This document shows positions 6,918-15,299 of a stretch of 29,055 nucleotides of DNA, piece after piece. The notes below the pieces were generated by a model. It was not told the origin of the DNA. It searched no databases and worked only from the letters and a program-made list of their open reading frames with translations. The stretch is taken from assembly GCA_015222555.1 (NCBI GenBank), contig JADFVM010000130.1, forward strand, positions 1-29,055, written 5' to 3'. How positions within the stretch are numbered: position 1 is the first letter of the stretch; every line of letters begins with the position of its first letter. The DNA comes from Pseudomonadota bacterium. GTDB lineage: Bacteria > Desulfobacterota > JADFVX01. The position numbers were made by a program, and so were the translations under genes.

Positions 6918-7901
6918 ATGGCAGGCGAAACAAAGTATTCCGATCTTGGCTTGGTTAACACAAAAGAAATGTTTAAAAAGGCGATGGACGGTGGATATGC
7001 TATCCCAGCTTATAATTTTAATAACATGGAGCAGCTTCAGGCCATCATTATTGCATGTGTCGAGTCAAAATCACCGGTCATTTTGCAGGTTTCAAGCGGC
7101 GCCAGAAAGTATGCAAATCAGACGCTATTGAAATATATGGCCTTGGGGGCTGTAGAGATGATGAAGGAGATGGGTGGGAATATTCCCATTGCCCTCCATC
7201 TCGACCATGGAGATACCTATGAGTTGTGCAAATCCTGTATCGATACGGGCTTTTCATCAGTCATGATTGACGGTTCTCACCATTCATTTGAAGATAATAT
7301 GGCCCTTGCAAAAAAGGTTGTTGAATATGCCCATCCCAGAGATATTACCGTGGAAGCCGAACTGGGTGTGCTCGCAGGGATTGAGGATGATGTCTCATCT
7401 GAAGTAACACACTACACAAAACCAGAAGAGGTTGAGGAGTTTGTTGAGAAAACCGGTGTGGACTCCCTGGCAATTTCCATCGGCACTTCTCATGGGGCCT
7501 ATAAATTCAAGGTTGTCGGCCCGGGGGAGGAGGCGCCGCCGCTCAGGTTTGATATCCTGGAAGAGGTGGAACGGCGTATCCCCGGATTTCCCATCGTATT
7601 GCACGGCGCATCATCAGTCGTTCCGGAATATGTTGATACCATCAATGCAAATGGCGGCAAGATTGAAAACGCTGTGGGCGTGTCTGAAGATCAGCTACGC
7701 AGAGCAGCAAGATCGGCTGTATGCAAGATCAATATAGACAGCGATGGCAGGCTCGCCGTGACGGCTGTAATTCGAAAAATAATGGCTGAAAATCCCGCAG
7801 AATTTGATCCCAGGAAGTATCTCGGTCCTGCACGTGAGGAGTTGATCAAAATGATCAAGTATAAGAATGAGAATGTTCTGGGTAGTGCAAACAGAGTTTA
7901 A
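6918..7901 (+). CDS. fba: class II fructose-bisphosphate aldolase
   Basis: It cleaves fructose 1,6-bisphosphate to dihydroxyacetone phosphate and glyceraldehyde 3-phosphate, or the reverse in gluconeogenesis, using a divalent metal. Seen in the 327-residue protein are the N-terminal AIPAYNFNNMEQLQA, the metal-site block HLDHGDTYE, VEAELGVLAG, the SIGTSHGAYK segment and the phosphate-binding VLHGASS. The start at 6918 is chosen because GGAGG (6908-6912) lies five bases ahead of it. The ATG at 6906 would overlap that ribosome site. The gene has its own strong promoter and is followed by 278 non-coding bases, so it appears monocistronic. Confidence 0.95.
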   Translation: MAGETKYSDLGLVNTKEMFKKAMDGGYAIPAYNFNNMEQLQAIIIACVESKSPVILQVSSGARKYANQTLLKYMALGAVEMMKEMGGNIPIALHLDHGDTYELCKSCIDTGFSSVMIDGSHHSFEDNMALAKKVVEYAHPRDITVEAELGVLAGIEDDVSSEVTHYTKPEEVEEFVEKTGVDSLAISIGTSHGAYKFKVVGPGEEAPPLRFDILEEVERRIPGFPIVLHGASSVVPEYVDTINANGGKIENAVGVSEDQLRRAARSAVCKINIDSDGRLAVTAVIRKIMAENPAEFDPRKYLGPAREELIKMIKYKNENVLGSANRV

Positions 7902-7939
7902 CCCCACCTTTTCCGGGCTGATGAAAAACCTGCAACTCA

Positions 7940-8029
7940 GTCATTACGAGTGAATTGAAGCAATCTTTCGTTAGCTGAATCAGCTGTTTGGAAATTGCCC
8001 TGTCGCGATTGCTGCTCGCAAAGAAAGCA
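7940..8029. repeat. degenerate interspersed repeat (GTCATTRCGAG type)
   Basis: The left part reads GTCATTACGAGTGAA and then GAAGCAATCT. The right part contains CGCGATTGCTGCTCGCAAAG. Together these resemble a worn copy of the widespread bacterial 'GTCATTGCGAG...GAAGCAATC' inverted-repeat element. The inner part no longer pairs well. It lies between fba and the rpsF promoter and encodes nothing. Confidence 0.5.
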
Positions 8030-8081
8030 AGGTGAGATGTATCCAATACCCCCATAACTCTTGTTTAATGTTAATTATTAC

Positions 8082-8110
8082 TTGATTTGTTTCCAGGGTT
8101 AGTGTATAAA
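8082..8110 (+). promoter_or_regulatory. sigma-70 promoter of the rpsF operon
   Basis: TTGATT (8082-8087), a 17-base spacer and TATAAA (8105-8110) are close to consensus. The predicted start near 8115-8118 gives a leader of about 63 bases before rpsF. Confidence 0.8.
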
Positions 8111-8114
8111 GAAT

Positions 8115-8163
8115 GGTTTCGCTCCTTGTTCCGGACACTAATGCTCCGGGGCTGACTAAAACC
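8115..8163 (+). promoter_or_regulatory. structured rpsF leader, possible S6:S18 binding site
   Basis: GGTTT (8115-8119) can pair with AAACC (8159-8163), and GCTCC (8121-8125) with GGGGC (8148-8152). Alternatively CCGGA (8131-8135) pairs with TCCGG (8145-8149). Bacterial rpsF-rpsR mRNAs often carry a leader hairpin with CCG elements bound by the S6:S18 dimer for feedback control. The similarity here is suggestive only, and the outermost arm may fall at the transcription start. Confidence 0.35.
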
Positions 8164-8179
8164 GTGAGGAGGTAGTAAA

Positions 8180-8617
8180 ATGAGATATTTTGAAATGGCA
8201 TTGATTGCCAGCCCTGATTTAACGAGCGAAGGTCAGGAGGAGCTAGTCGACAAGATTGATAAGCTCCTGAAGAAAAAAAGAAAGAAAACTGAAAAGGGAG
8301 AGATTCTCAACATTAATGACTGGGGTGTGAGAAAGCTGTCCTATCCTATCAAGAAGCAGTCAAAGGGTCATTATCTTTTCGTCACCGTCCAATGTTGTCC
8401 CGACACATTAACCGAGTTGGAAAGAAACTTAAAACTCAGCGATGAGGTATTAAGATTTCAATCATTAAGGTTGGATAAAGAACCTCAGTTCGAAACTGCT
8501 GCCGCAGAGAAGCCTTCTGAAGAGAAGGCCACAGAAGCGGAGAAAAAAGAGGCAGCTGAGGTGTTGGAAGCTCCGGCTAGTGAAGGTAGTAGTGAAACCG
8601 CACAGTCTCAACAGTAA
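8180..8617 (+). CDS. rpsF: 30S ribosomal protein S6
   Basis: The first 95 residues or so are a complete S6: MRYFEMALIASPDLTSEGQE, then NDWGVRKLSYPIKKQSKGHY and the strand RFQSLRLDKEP. S6 binds the small-subunit platform as a dimer with S18. The C-terminal tail of about 40 residues is unusually long, low in complexity and rich in Glu, Ala and Ser; long acidic S6 tails occur in other bacteria. A strong Shine-Dalgarno (GAGGAGGT) precedes ATG 8180. It is the first gene of rpsF-rpsR-DUF2232-rplI; rpsR follows after 12 bases. Confidence 0.97.
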   Translation: MRYFEMALIASPDLTSEGQEELVDKIDKLLKKKRKKTEKGEILNINDWGVRKLSYPIKKQSKGHYLFVTVQCCPDTLTELERNLKLSDEVLRFQSLRLDKEPQFETAAAEKPSEEKATEAEKKEAAEVLEAPASEGSSETAQSQQ

Positions 8618-8629
8618 GGAGGATGATAA

Positions 8630-8896
8630 ATGAGTTCAGAAACTAGACGGCCTTCAGCGCCTTTTGTGAAAAGAAAGTTTTACGCCAGGAGAAAGTTCTG
8701 CCGATACTGTTCAGATAAAACCCTTAAGATAGATTATAAGGATTACCGGGGGCTTAGAGGTTTTATTACTGAGAGAGGTAAAATTGTTCCAAGAAGGATT
8801 TCAGGAACCTGCGCACCTCACCAGAGAAAGTTGGCAGAGGCTATTAAAAGAGCGAGAAATATTGCCCTCTTACCTCTTTGTGCAAACCATACTTAA
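8630..8896 (+). CDS. rpsR: 30S ribosomal protein S18
   Basis: The 88-residue protein shows the S18 core: FCRYCSDK, IDYKDYRGLRGFITERGKIV, RRISGTCAPHQRKLAEAIKR and ARNIALLP. Four possible zinc ligands, C24, C27, C61 and H64, are present, so it belongs to the cysteine-containing form rather than the zinc-free form. S18 pairs with S6 on the 30S platform. AAGGAGG lies just ahead of ATG 8630, in the 12-base gap after rpsF. Confidence 0.97.
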   Translation: MSSETRRPSAPFVKRKFYARRKFCRYCSDKTLKIDYKDYRGLRGFITERGKIVPRRISGTCAPHQRKLAEAIKRARNIALLPLCANHT

Positions 8897-8931
8897 TTAG
8901 TTGGTGTTTCAGGCGTTGAGGAAAGCATAAG

Positions 8932-9843
8932 ATGTCTGTCAAGCGGATTGTTACTATTTATCTTCTAAGTGCCGCTTCGTCAATAATTCTTTTTCAGTCA
9001 GTCTTTTTGAGCATGTTAACACCCTGTCCACAGATCTTCTGTTATTTGAGGCTTGGGCGTTGGGCGGGCCTTTCTCTTCCTCTCTTTCTGTTTATTGCTT
9101 TTAGCTTTTTAGGCCAGAAAGTAGGATTGGGCTATTTGCTGCAATTTGGCATTCTTGGCGTTTTGATCTCCGAGTCGATTTACAGAAGGTACAGCGTAGA
9201 AAAAAGCTTTATTCTTTCTGTCTCTGTCGTTGTGGTTTTAGTACTGCTTCTTCTTGGGCATTATGCCTCAACAGAGAACCTTTCTACTGGTGAAACAGTA
9301 AAAATGTTTACTGAGAAAGTTATTGGTCAGAGCATCTCCCTCAATGAACGTGCCGGCATGTCGGTCGCTCAGGTGAAAGCTTTGAAGGACTTAGCTCCTG
9401 CCATTGGCGATGTTCTTTCTCAGCTTTATCCATCTTTGCTTGTTGTTGCAGTTTTGATAACTCTATGGCTGAACGTCATGGTCCTTTCCAGGATATTTCT
9501 TCGTATGGGATTGGATGCTCCATTCAGGAATTTGTCAAGCTGGAAAGCGCCTGAACCTCTTGTGTGGGCGGTAGTATTAAGTGGAATTTCTTTCTTTGTT
9601 GATGTTCCAACACTGAAAGTAATAGGTATGAACCTTCTTGTTGTTCTCTTTACCATTTATTTTTTCCAGGGGATGGCGATTATTTCGTTTTATTTTAACA
9701 AGAAGAAGGTGGCAGGTCTTTTGAAAGGTTTCCTTTATGTCCTCATAGTGTGGTATCTAGGGGCATTAGTCGCCCTTGTCGGCCTTTTTGATACGTGGGC
9801 AGATTTTAGGAAACTTTCCAAACCCAAAGATAGTGAGACGTAA
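8932..9843 (+). CDS. DUF2232 multi-spanning membrane protein
   Basis: The 303-residue product is strongly hydrophobic with about seven to eight predicted membrane helices, for example 10-28, 47-64, 66-80, 92-109, 167-190, 210-225, 232-250 and 263-285. The central part, about 110-160, is polar. Its place between rpsR and rplI and its size match the DUF2232 (YybS-like) family commonly found there in Deltaproteobacteria and Firmicutes. The function is unknown; a transporter-like role has been guessed from the topology. It begins 35 bases after rpsR with a modest ribosome site (TTGAGGAAAG). The family call rests on context plus topology. Confidence 0.8.
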   Translation: MSVKRIVTIYLLSAASSIILFQSVFLSMLTPCPQIFCYLRLGRWAGLSLPLFLFIAFSFLGQKVGLGYLLQFGILGVLISESIYRRYSVEKSFILSVSVVVVLVLLLLGHYASTENLSTGETVKMFTEKVIGQSISLNERAGMSVAQVKALKDLAPAIGDVLSQLYPSLLVVAVLITLWLNVMVLSRIFLRMGLDAPFRNLSSWKAPEPLVWAVVLSGISFFVDVPTLKVIGMNLLVVLFTIYFFQGMAIISFYFNKKKVAGLLKGFLYVLIVWYLGALVALVGLFDTWADFRKLSKPKDSET

Positions 9844-9915
9844 AAAGTCTCATCTTAATTAACTATAATAGACAGTTTTCGAGTCATCAAAAGGAAGGAA
9901 GTTAAGGAGGTTTTG

Positions 9916-10374
9916 ATGAGTAGCATGAGTTTGATTTTGACAGAGGATGTTTCAAGTCTGGGTATTGTCGGTGATATTGTCAATGTAAAGGCAGGATATG
10001 GGCGCAACTATTTATTGCCACAGAAGAAGGCAATGCTTGCAGACTCAAAAAATGTAAAAGCCATGGAACATGCAAAATTTTTGGCGGAACATAAAGTCAA
10101 GAAAATGAAGGCAGAGTTTGAAGGCCTTGCAGAAAAATTGTCGGCAGTTACTGTGACTCTTTCACACAAGGTAGGTGAGGGCGATAAACTTTTTGGCTCT
10201 GTTACAACAATGGAAATTGAAAGGGCGCTCAAGGAAAAAGGTTTTGAAATCGACCGTAAGAAGATCCTTCTGGAAAAGCCGATAAAAGAACTGGGGGAAT
10301 TCTCTGTTCCAGTCAAGCTGCACCCGGAGATAACAACTGGTCTTAAGATAGAGGTCGTTAAGGAAGAAGCCTAG
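9916..10374 (+). CDS. rplI: 50S ribosomal protein L9
   Basis: The N-domain MSLILTEDVSSLGIVGDIVN, followed by VKAGYGRNYLLPQKKA, is the L9 RNA-binding signature. A long connecting helix (about 45-75) and the C-domain ending 'FSVPVKLHPEITTGLKIEVV' follow. L9 binds 23S rRNA near the L1 stalk. AAGGAGG at 9904-9910 sits five bases from ATG 9916, giving 152 residues with three extra residues before the usual start. The internal ATG at 9925 matches homologues better but is 14 bases from that site, and the TTG at 9913 is too close. It is the last gene of the rpsF operon. Confidence 0.96.
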   Translation: MSSMSLILTEDVSSLGIVGDIVNVKAGYGRNYLLPQKKAMLADSKNVKAMEHAKFLAEHKVKKMKAEFEGLAEKLSAVTVTLSHKVGEGDKLFGSVTTMEIERALKEKGFEIDRKKILLEKPIKELGEFSVPVKLHPEITTGLKIEVVKEEA

Positions 10375-10396
10375 GAGACTGGGGCTTTTCTTGTTT
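10367..10396 (+). terminator. weak terminator-like hairpin after rplI
   Basis: AAGCC (10367-10371) pairs with GGCTT (10383-10387) across an 11-base loop, followed by TTCTTGTTTC. The stem is short and overlaps the rplI stop, so termination here is uncertain. Confidence 0.3.
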
Positions 10397-10478
10397 CTCA
10401 TCTTTTTTGTCAGTTAAAACCCCTTGCCTTTGGGGCAGTTGTCCTGTCAAGAAGGTTTTACGCTTTGCTTTAGTCTTT

Positions 10479-10504
10479 TGCACCCCGCCTTATTGGGGGG
10501 TGCA
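10479..10504. terminator. strong hairpin between rplI and trmJ
   Basis: TGCACCCC (10479-10486) pairs perfectly with GGGGTGCA (10497-10504), with room for two further inner G-C pairs. No T run follows on either strand, so it may be a Rho-aided terminator, an mRNA 3' end stabiliser or another element. The rest of the 284-base gap shows no gene. Confidence 0.4.
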
Positions 10505-10658
10505 GAGTTTAATCCTTCCCGGCCTTTAGTGCTCCCACAAAATACACCTTCTACCATGCCTTTCCCAAAGTGTACAAAAACTTGCCCTGCCTTTCCATCT
10601 TACATACATTCTCAATTGTCATTCCTTTGTGTCACAGAAAACAATAACCGAGTAGAAA

Positions 10659-11441
10659 ATGTCGACTAAAAAAATAAAACTTGAAAATATATTCGTTGTA
10701 TTGTCGGAACCGAAAGGACCGATGAACGTGGGGTCCACTGCGCGGGCAATGAATAATGCCGGCCTCAAGGACCTTGTTCTTGTAAATCCCTGTGAATTTA
10801 CGGGAGAAGATGCCAGGAAAATGGCCTCGGGCTGCAATGATACTCTTCTGGGTGCGACCGTTTTTTCGAGTACAAGAGAGGCTGTGGCAGATGCAGGTTA
10901 CGTTGTGGGCATGACTTGCCGCGAGGGGAAATACAGGCAAAATATCATGTCACCCGATGAATTGGCTAAAACACTCATCCCGGTGACACAAAAAAACAGG
11001 GTTGCTCTTCTCTTTGGAACGGAAAGAACAGGTTTAAATAATGAGGAAATTTCATTATGTGACAGTCTGGTGACCATTCCGACATCTTCTTTGAATGTTT
11101 CGTTGAATCTTTCGCAAGCAGTGCTAATTGTCTGTCATGAAATCTTTAAGGCGTCTATGGGCGAAGCTGAGAAGATCCCGGACGAGTGTGATCGGGAAAT
11201 TGCTACTTCAAATGAGATGGAGCAAATGTATGAGCATATGGAGGATATATTTAGAAGGGTAGGCTACCTCAATCCTCAAAATCCGGGTCATATCATGATG
11301 GCAATAAGAAATATATTTGCACGAACAGCACTAGACGGTAGAGAAGTTAATCTGTTAAGGGGAGTATTCGGGAAAATTGATTGTTACGCCAATTGGATTG
11401 AAAGAGGTAAAACCAGGCGTGGCAAAAAGCAAAATGATTGA
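10659..11441 (+). CDS. trmJ: TrmJ-type SPOUT tRNA 2'-O-methyltransferase
   Basis: The protein has 260 residues. TrmJ methylates the ribose at position 32 of tRNAs using S-adenosylmethionine. The SPOUT motifs are clear: motif 1 PMNVGSTARAMNNAG (about 21-35), motif 2 ALLFGTERTGLNNEEI (about 117-132) and motif 3 IPTSSLNVSLNLSQAV (about 140-155), which together form the trefoil-knot cofactor site. A C-terminal extension of about 90 residues, typical of the TrmJ group rather than TrmH, ends in a basic tail. No clear Shine-Dalgarno precedes ATG 10659. No neighbour appears co-transcribed: there are 284 bases before it and 140 after it. Confidence 0.9.
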   Translation: MSTKKIKLENIFVVLSEPKGPMNVGSTARAMNNAGLKDLVLVNPCEFTGEDARKMASGCNDTLLGATVFSSTREAVADAGYVVGMTCREGKYRQNIMSPDELAKTLIPVTQKNRVALLFGTERTGLNNEEISLCDSLVTIPTSSLNVSLNLSQAVLIVCHEIFKASMGEAEKIPDECDREIATSNEMEQMYEHMEDIFRRVGYLNPQNPGHIMMAIRNIFARTALDGREVNLLRGVFGKIDCYANWIERGKTRRGKKQND

Positions 11442-11479
11442 TATTGACCATAGAAGACAGGCCTGGATTCTTTTGTCAA

Positions 11480-11509
11480 TTGACAGCGCATATTATTTGC
11501 CTATATAAT
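11480..11509 (+). promoter_or_regulatory. sigma-70 promoter of rpsU
   Basis: Consensus TTGACA (11480-11485) and consensus TATAAT (11504-11509) are 18 bases apart. This is the best promoter in the window. The start near 11516 leaves a leader of about 65 bases before rpsU. Confidence 0.88.
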
Positions 11510-11581
11510 TCACCATTTTTGTTGCGCTCATGCAAGCGTTTTATTGATAATTAAAACAGCAGGAAGGTAGGTGAGTACTAG

Positions 11582-11785
11582 TTGGAAGTACGAGTCGTTG
11601 AAAATCAGATTGAAAGAGCTTTAAAGGATTTAAAGCGTAAGCTGGCTAAAGAAGGCATAATGAAGGAGCTGAAAAAAAGGCGCTTTTACGAAAAGCCTTC
11701 AGTTAAAAAGAAGAGAAAGCAAAAAGAGGCAAGAAAAAGAAGGTTAAAGACACAGAGTTCTTCCCGGGCCTATCGTCCGAATTAA
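11582..11785 (+). CDS. rpsU: 30S ribosomal protein S21
   Basis: The 67-residue, very basic protein reads MEVRVVENQIERALKDLKRK, then KRRFYEKPSVKKKRKQKEAR, the S21 pattern throughout. S21 joins the 30S platform late and aids initiation. The start must be TTG at 11582: an in-frame TAG ends at 11581 and the next ATG (codon 27) would delete the conserved N terminus. GGTGAG lies about six bases ahead. It has its own strong promoter and terminator, so it is transcribed alone. Confidence 0.95.
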   Translation: MEVRVVENQIERALKDLKRKLAKEGIMKELKKRRFYEKPSVKKKRKQKEARKRRLKTQSSSRAYRPN

Positions 11786-11816
11786 CAAGAAAATCCTGTA
11801 ATCTACGTGAATCTAG

Positions 11817-11846
11817 AAAGGGCAGAGTTTAACTCTGCCCTTTTTT
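11817..11846 (+). terminator. Rho-independent terminator of rpsU
   Basis: GGGCAGAGTT (11820-11829) and AACTCTGCCC (11831-11840) form a near-perfect palindrome flanked by AAA and six T residues (11841-11846). It lies 34 bases after the rpsU stop. Confidence 0.93.
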
Positions 11847-11956
11847 AATTCAGATCCCTTTTCAACAGCCTGTTAAGAAGTGAACAGGGATGCCACATAT
11901 TTAGTTCAAGTTTGATTATTTTCTTTGCTGTTATTGAAAATATCTTTCAATTTGTC

Positions 11957-11984
11957 TTGAAAAAATCGCCCTTTATGCTAATAT
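11957..11984 (+). promoter_or_regulatory. sigma-70 promoter of the ileS operon
   Basis: TTGAAA (11957-11962) and TAATAT (11979-11984) are separated by 16 bases. The start near 11991 leaves a leader of about 44 bases, too short for a T-box, so no leader regulation is apparent. Confidence 0.75.
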
Positions 11985-12034
11985 GTTGTCCCTTGATACA
12001 CTGTCAAATGAATATAATTCCGGAGGTATAGTCG

Positions 12035-14827
12035 TTGGACTTTAAAGAGACCCTGAACCTGCCTAAAACAGATTTCCCCATGAAGGCAAAACTTGCTCAA
12101 AAAGAACCGGAGACCTTAAAGCGATGGATAGACGAGGGCCTCTATGGAAAATTAAGGGAGCGTTCAAGGGGAAGAAAAAAATATATTCTTCATGATGGTC
12201 CCCCCTATGCCAATGGAAATATCCATATAGGCCATGCAATTAATAAAGTCTTAAAAGATATAATCGTCAAGTCGAAGGCGATGTCAGGATATGATGCACC
12301 CTATGTCCCCGGCTGGGACTGTCACGGGCTTCCTATTGAATTGCAGGTGGAAAAGAAATTGGGAAGCAAGAAGAGGGATTTAAGCAAAAGTGAAATCAGA
12401 AAACTCTGTCGTGAGTATGCCCAAAAATTTGTCGATATCCAAAGGGAGCAGTTTGAGCGCTTAGGTGTCCTGGGAGACTGGGATAATCCCTACCTGACAA
12501 TGAGCTTTGACTATGAGGCGACCATCGTAAGGGAGCTTGGCAAGTTTATGGATGCCGGCTCCATCTATAAAGGGAAAAAACCTGTTCACTGGTGTACCTC
12601 ATGTTGTACCGCCCTGGCAGAGGCGGAGGTCGAATATGATGACCATGTGTCACCATCCATTTATGTTAAATTTCCCTTCAAATCTGATATCGCGAAAAAA
12701 CTACCCGTTCTGGAGGGGCATAAAGTTTCTGTTGTCATCTGGACAACAACACCCTGGACCCTTCCTGCCAACCTTGCCGTCTGTCTACATCCGGAATTTA
12801 TTTATAGTGCTGTCGATATCGGTGGTGAAGTGGTGGTTGTTGCGGAAGATTTAGTTGAGAGTTGTATGGCAACCTTCGGTATTGATGAGTATAAAACAGT
12901 GATATCATTTAAAGGTTCTCTTGTTGAAAGAGAGCTATGCAGCCATCCCTTTTTAGACAGGGATTCCCTTGTTATAAACGGAAGGCATGTCACTCTTGAG
13001 GCTGGAACGGGTTGCGTCCATACTGCCCCTGGCCATGGTCATGATGACTATGTGATCGGTCTTCAGTATGGCCTTGAAGTTTACAATCCCGTTGACAGTG
13101 CCGGCAGGTTTAAGGACGATGTCACCTTTTTTGCCGGTGAGCATGTTTTTAAGGCAAACCCTCTTGTCATAGAAAAATTACAGGAAACTGGAAGCCTCAT
13201 TCAAAGTTCAGAGATGTCTCACTCTTATCCCCATTGCTGGAGGTGCAAAAAACCGATTATATTCAGGGCAACGGACCAGTGGTTTGTTTCCATGGAGAAA
13301 AATGGACTGCGTGAAAAGGCCTTGAATGAAATTAACGGCGTCAAATGGATTCCCGAGTGGGGCAAAGAAAGAATCTACGGTATGATAGAAAAAAGGCCTG
13401 ATTGGTGCCTTTCCAGACAACGGGCCTGGGGCGTCCCTATCACGGCCTTCAGGTGCATTGATTGTGACACCATGGTTATGGATAAAAAGGTCATCGATCA
13501 TGTCGCTTCCATGGTAGAGGAAGCAGGCGCAGATGTGTGGTTTGAAAAGGATGTTTCACAACTCCTGCCCATGGATTACAGTTGTTCGAATTGCGGCAGT
13601 GAGAGCTTTGAGAAGGAAGAGGATATCCTTGATGTCTGGTTTGATTCAGGCGTCAGCCACAGTGCGGTCCTTGAAAAAAGGGAGGATCATAGCTGGCCGG
13701 CCAGCCTTTATCTGGAAGGGAGTGATCAGCACAGGGGCTGGTTTCACTCCTCCCTTCTTACGTCGGTAGGGACCAGGGGGAGAGCGCCTTACGAGGCGGT
13801 GTTAACGCACGGTTTTGTCGTCGACGGTAAGGGAAAGAAAATGTCAAAATCGGCGGGAAATGTTATTTCTCCCCAGGAGATTATCGATAAGTATGGTGCA
13901 GACATCCTCAGGTTATGGGTGTCGGCTGAAGATTACAGGGATGATATCAGGATCTCGGAGGAGATATTAAAACGTTTTTCAGAGGCCTACAGGCGGATAA
14001 GGAATACGGCACGTTACATTCTTGGTAACTTGGAAGATTTTAAACTGGAAGAGGATCTGCTTCCCTACGATGAACTGGAAGCGCTGGACCGGTGGGCTCT
14101 TCACAGATTATCTCTTTTAATTAAAAAGGTCGATAAATCCTATGAGAACTTTGAGTTCCATCAGATTTTTCATTCGACGCACAACTTTTGTGCCATCGAC
14201 ATGAGTGCTTTTTATCTGGATATACTCAAAGACAGGCTCTATACCTCAGGAAAGCTTTCAAAGCAAAGACGATCGGCGCAAACAGCACTCTTGCACATCC
14301 TCGATACTCTAGTCAGGTTGTTGGCGCCTATTTTAAGCTTCACCACTGAGGAGATATGGAATTATTTGCCATCCCATGCAGGAAAAGAAGAGTCCGTTCA
14401 CCTGGCGGGCAGGGCGGAAGTTGACAAACAATGGATGGACGATGAGCTAGGCAAACGTTGGGGCAGGTTGATCGATGTCAGGGGAGAGGTGTCAAAGGCG
14501 CTGGAGATAGCCAGACAGGACAAGATGATTGGTCATTCTCTCGATGCTGAAGTTACCCTCAGTGCAGATGAAGAACTTTCGACCTTTCTTAAAAGCTTTG
14601 AGCCTGAATTGAATCGCATCTTCATTGTTTCCAGCGCGTTGGTTCAGACTTTTGATGATGCCCCAATCCTTGTCAGTGAAGAGGTGCCTGGACTGAAGGT
14701 CCACGTTAAAGCGGCGCCAGGAGAAAAATGTGAGCGTTGCTGGAACTACGATACAAAGGTGGGGTCTAATGATAGGGACCTTAATATATGTCCAAGATGT
14801 CTTGAGGTTATTGAGGCTTTTGAATAG
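12035..14827 (+). CDS. ileS: isoleucyl-tRNA synthetase
   Basis: This 930-residue class I synthetase charges tRNA-Ile with isoleucine. HIGH is at 64-67 (GNIHIGHAINK) and KMSKS at 602-606 (GKKMSKSAGN). The editing (CP1) domain lies between them, including the WTTTPWTLPAN and GTGCVHTAPGHGHDDY segments. The C terminus has a zinc-binding pair, C899/C902 (CERCWNY) and C919/C922 (CPRC), as in the bacterial long form. The start is TTG at 12035, with GGAGG eight bases ahead; MDFKETLNLPKTDFPMKA is the expected N terminus. It leads an operon with lspA and lgt, and its end overlaps lspA by eight bases. Confidence 0.98.
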   Translation: MDFKETLNLPKTDFPMKAKLAQKEPETLKRWIDEGLYGKLRERSRGRKKYILHDGPPYANGNIHIGHAINKVLKDIIVKSKAMSGYDAPYVPGWDCHGLPIELQVEKKLGSKKRDLSKSEIRKLCREYAQKFVDIQREQFERLGVLGDWDNPYLTMSFDYEATIVRELGKFMDAGSIYKGKKPVHWCTSCCTALAEAEVEYDDHVSPSIYVKFPFKSDIAKKLPVLEGHKVSVVIWTTTPWTLPANLAVCLHPEFIYSAVDIGGEVVVVAEDLVESCMATFGIDEYKTVISFKGSLVERELCSHPFLDRDSLVINGRHVTLEAGTGCVHTAPGHGHDDYVIGLQYGLEVYNPVDSAGRFKDDVTFFAGEHVFKANPLVIEKLQETGSLIQSSEMSHSYPHCWRCKKPIIFRATDQWFVSMEKNGLREKALNEINGVKWIPEWGKERIYGMIEKRPDWCLSRQRAWGVPITAFRCIDCDTMVMDKKVIDHVASMVEEAGADVWFEKDVSQLLPMDYSCSNCGSESFEKEEDILDVWFDSGVSHSAVLEKREDHSWPASLYLEGSDQHRGWFHSSLLTSVGTRGRAPYEAVLTHGFVVDGKGKKMSKSAGNVISPQEIIDKYGADILRLWVSAEDYRDDIRISEEILKRFSEAYRRIRNTARYILGNLEDFKLEEDLLPYDELEALDRWALHRLSLLIKKVDKSYENFEFHQIFHSTHNFCAIDMSAFYLDILKDRLYTSGKLSKQRRSAQTALLHILDTLVRLLAPILSFTTEEIWNYLPSHAGKEESVHLAGRAEVDKQWMDDELGKRWGRLIDVRGEVSKALEIARQDKMIGHSLDAEVTLSADEELSTFLKSFEPELNRIFIVSSALVQTFDDAPILVSEEVPGLKVHVKAAPGEKCERCWNYDTKVGSNDRDLNICPRCLEVIEAFE

Positions 14828-15299
14828 AAAATATAAACTTCTGCTCATTATCACTTCCCTTATCGTTATTTCCGACCAAGTGGCAAAGATATTTGTTGAT
14901 CGAACCATGCATCTTTATCAGTCTATTGAGGTTCTGGAAAACTTTTTTCATATTACCTATATAAGAAATAAAGGTGCCGCTTTTGGCATGTTGTCCGGCG
15001 CTGATTCCTCTTTACGTGTTCCCTTTTTCCTTGTCATGTCTACCCTTGCCATTGGCGTCATCGTATATATTATTCACAAAGATGAAGGTAAAAGGGATCT
15101 CTTTCCCATTACGATGGCACTCATACTAGGTGGGGCCATTGGGAATATGATTGACCGCTTAAGGCTGGGGGAGGTTATTGATTTCTTAGACGTTCACTGG
15201 TACCAGCACCATTGGCCCGCCTTCAATATCGCAGATTCCGCCATTACAGTGGGTGCGGGTCTCCTGATTCTGTATATGTTTAAAGAGAGGAAGTCTTAA
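14820..15299 (+). CDS. lspA: lipoprotein signal peptidase (signal peptidase II)
   Basis: LspA is an inner-membrane aspartyl protease that removes signal peptides from lipoproteins after Lgt acts. The 159-residue protein has four membrane helices and the catalytic aspartates D112 (GNMIDRL) and D139 (FNIADS). The RNKGAAFGML segment is also conserved. The start is taken as TTG 14820, which overlaps the ileS stop and gives the expected length; earlier in-frame starts lie within ileS and would add a non-homologous extension. A GAGG lies a few bases upstream. The stop overlaps the start of lgt by one base (TAATG), implying translational coupling. ileS-lspA is a very common pairing. Confidence 0.95.
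   Translation: MNRKYKLLLIITSLIVISDQVAKIFVDRTMHLYQSIEVLENFFHITYIRNKGAAFGMLSGADSSLRVPFFLVMSTLAIGVIVYIIHKDEGKRDLFPITMALILGGAIGNMIDRLRLGEVIDFLDVHWYQHHWPAFNIADSAITVGAGLLILYMFKERKS

Noticed and set aside
7695..8201. Minus-strand frames across the fba-rpsF gap
   Set aside because: They overlap coding ends, a repeat remnant and a promoter, with no ribosome sites or family resemblance.
10424..10669. 81-codon plus-strand frame between rplI and trmJ
   Set aside because: No ribosome site, low-complexity Pro/Ser/Leu composition, and it spans a strong hairpin and overlaps the trmJ start.
11985..12034. Possible T-box leader ahead of ileS
   Set aside because: The predicted leader is only about 44 bases, with no T-box core or terminator fold.
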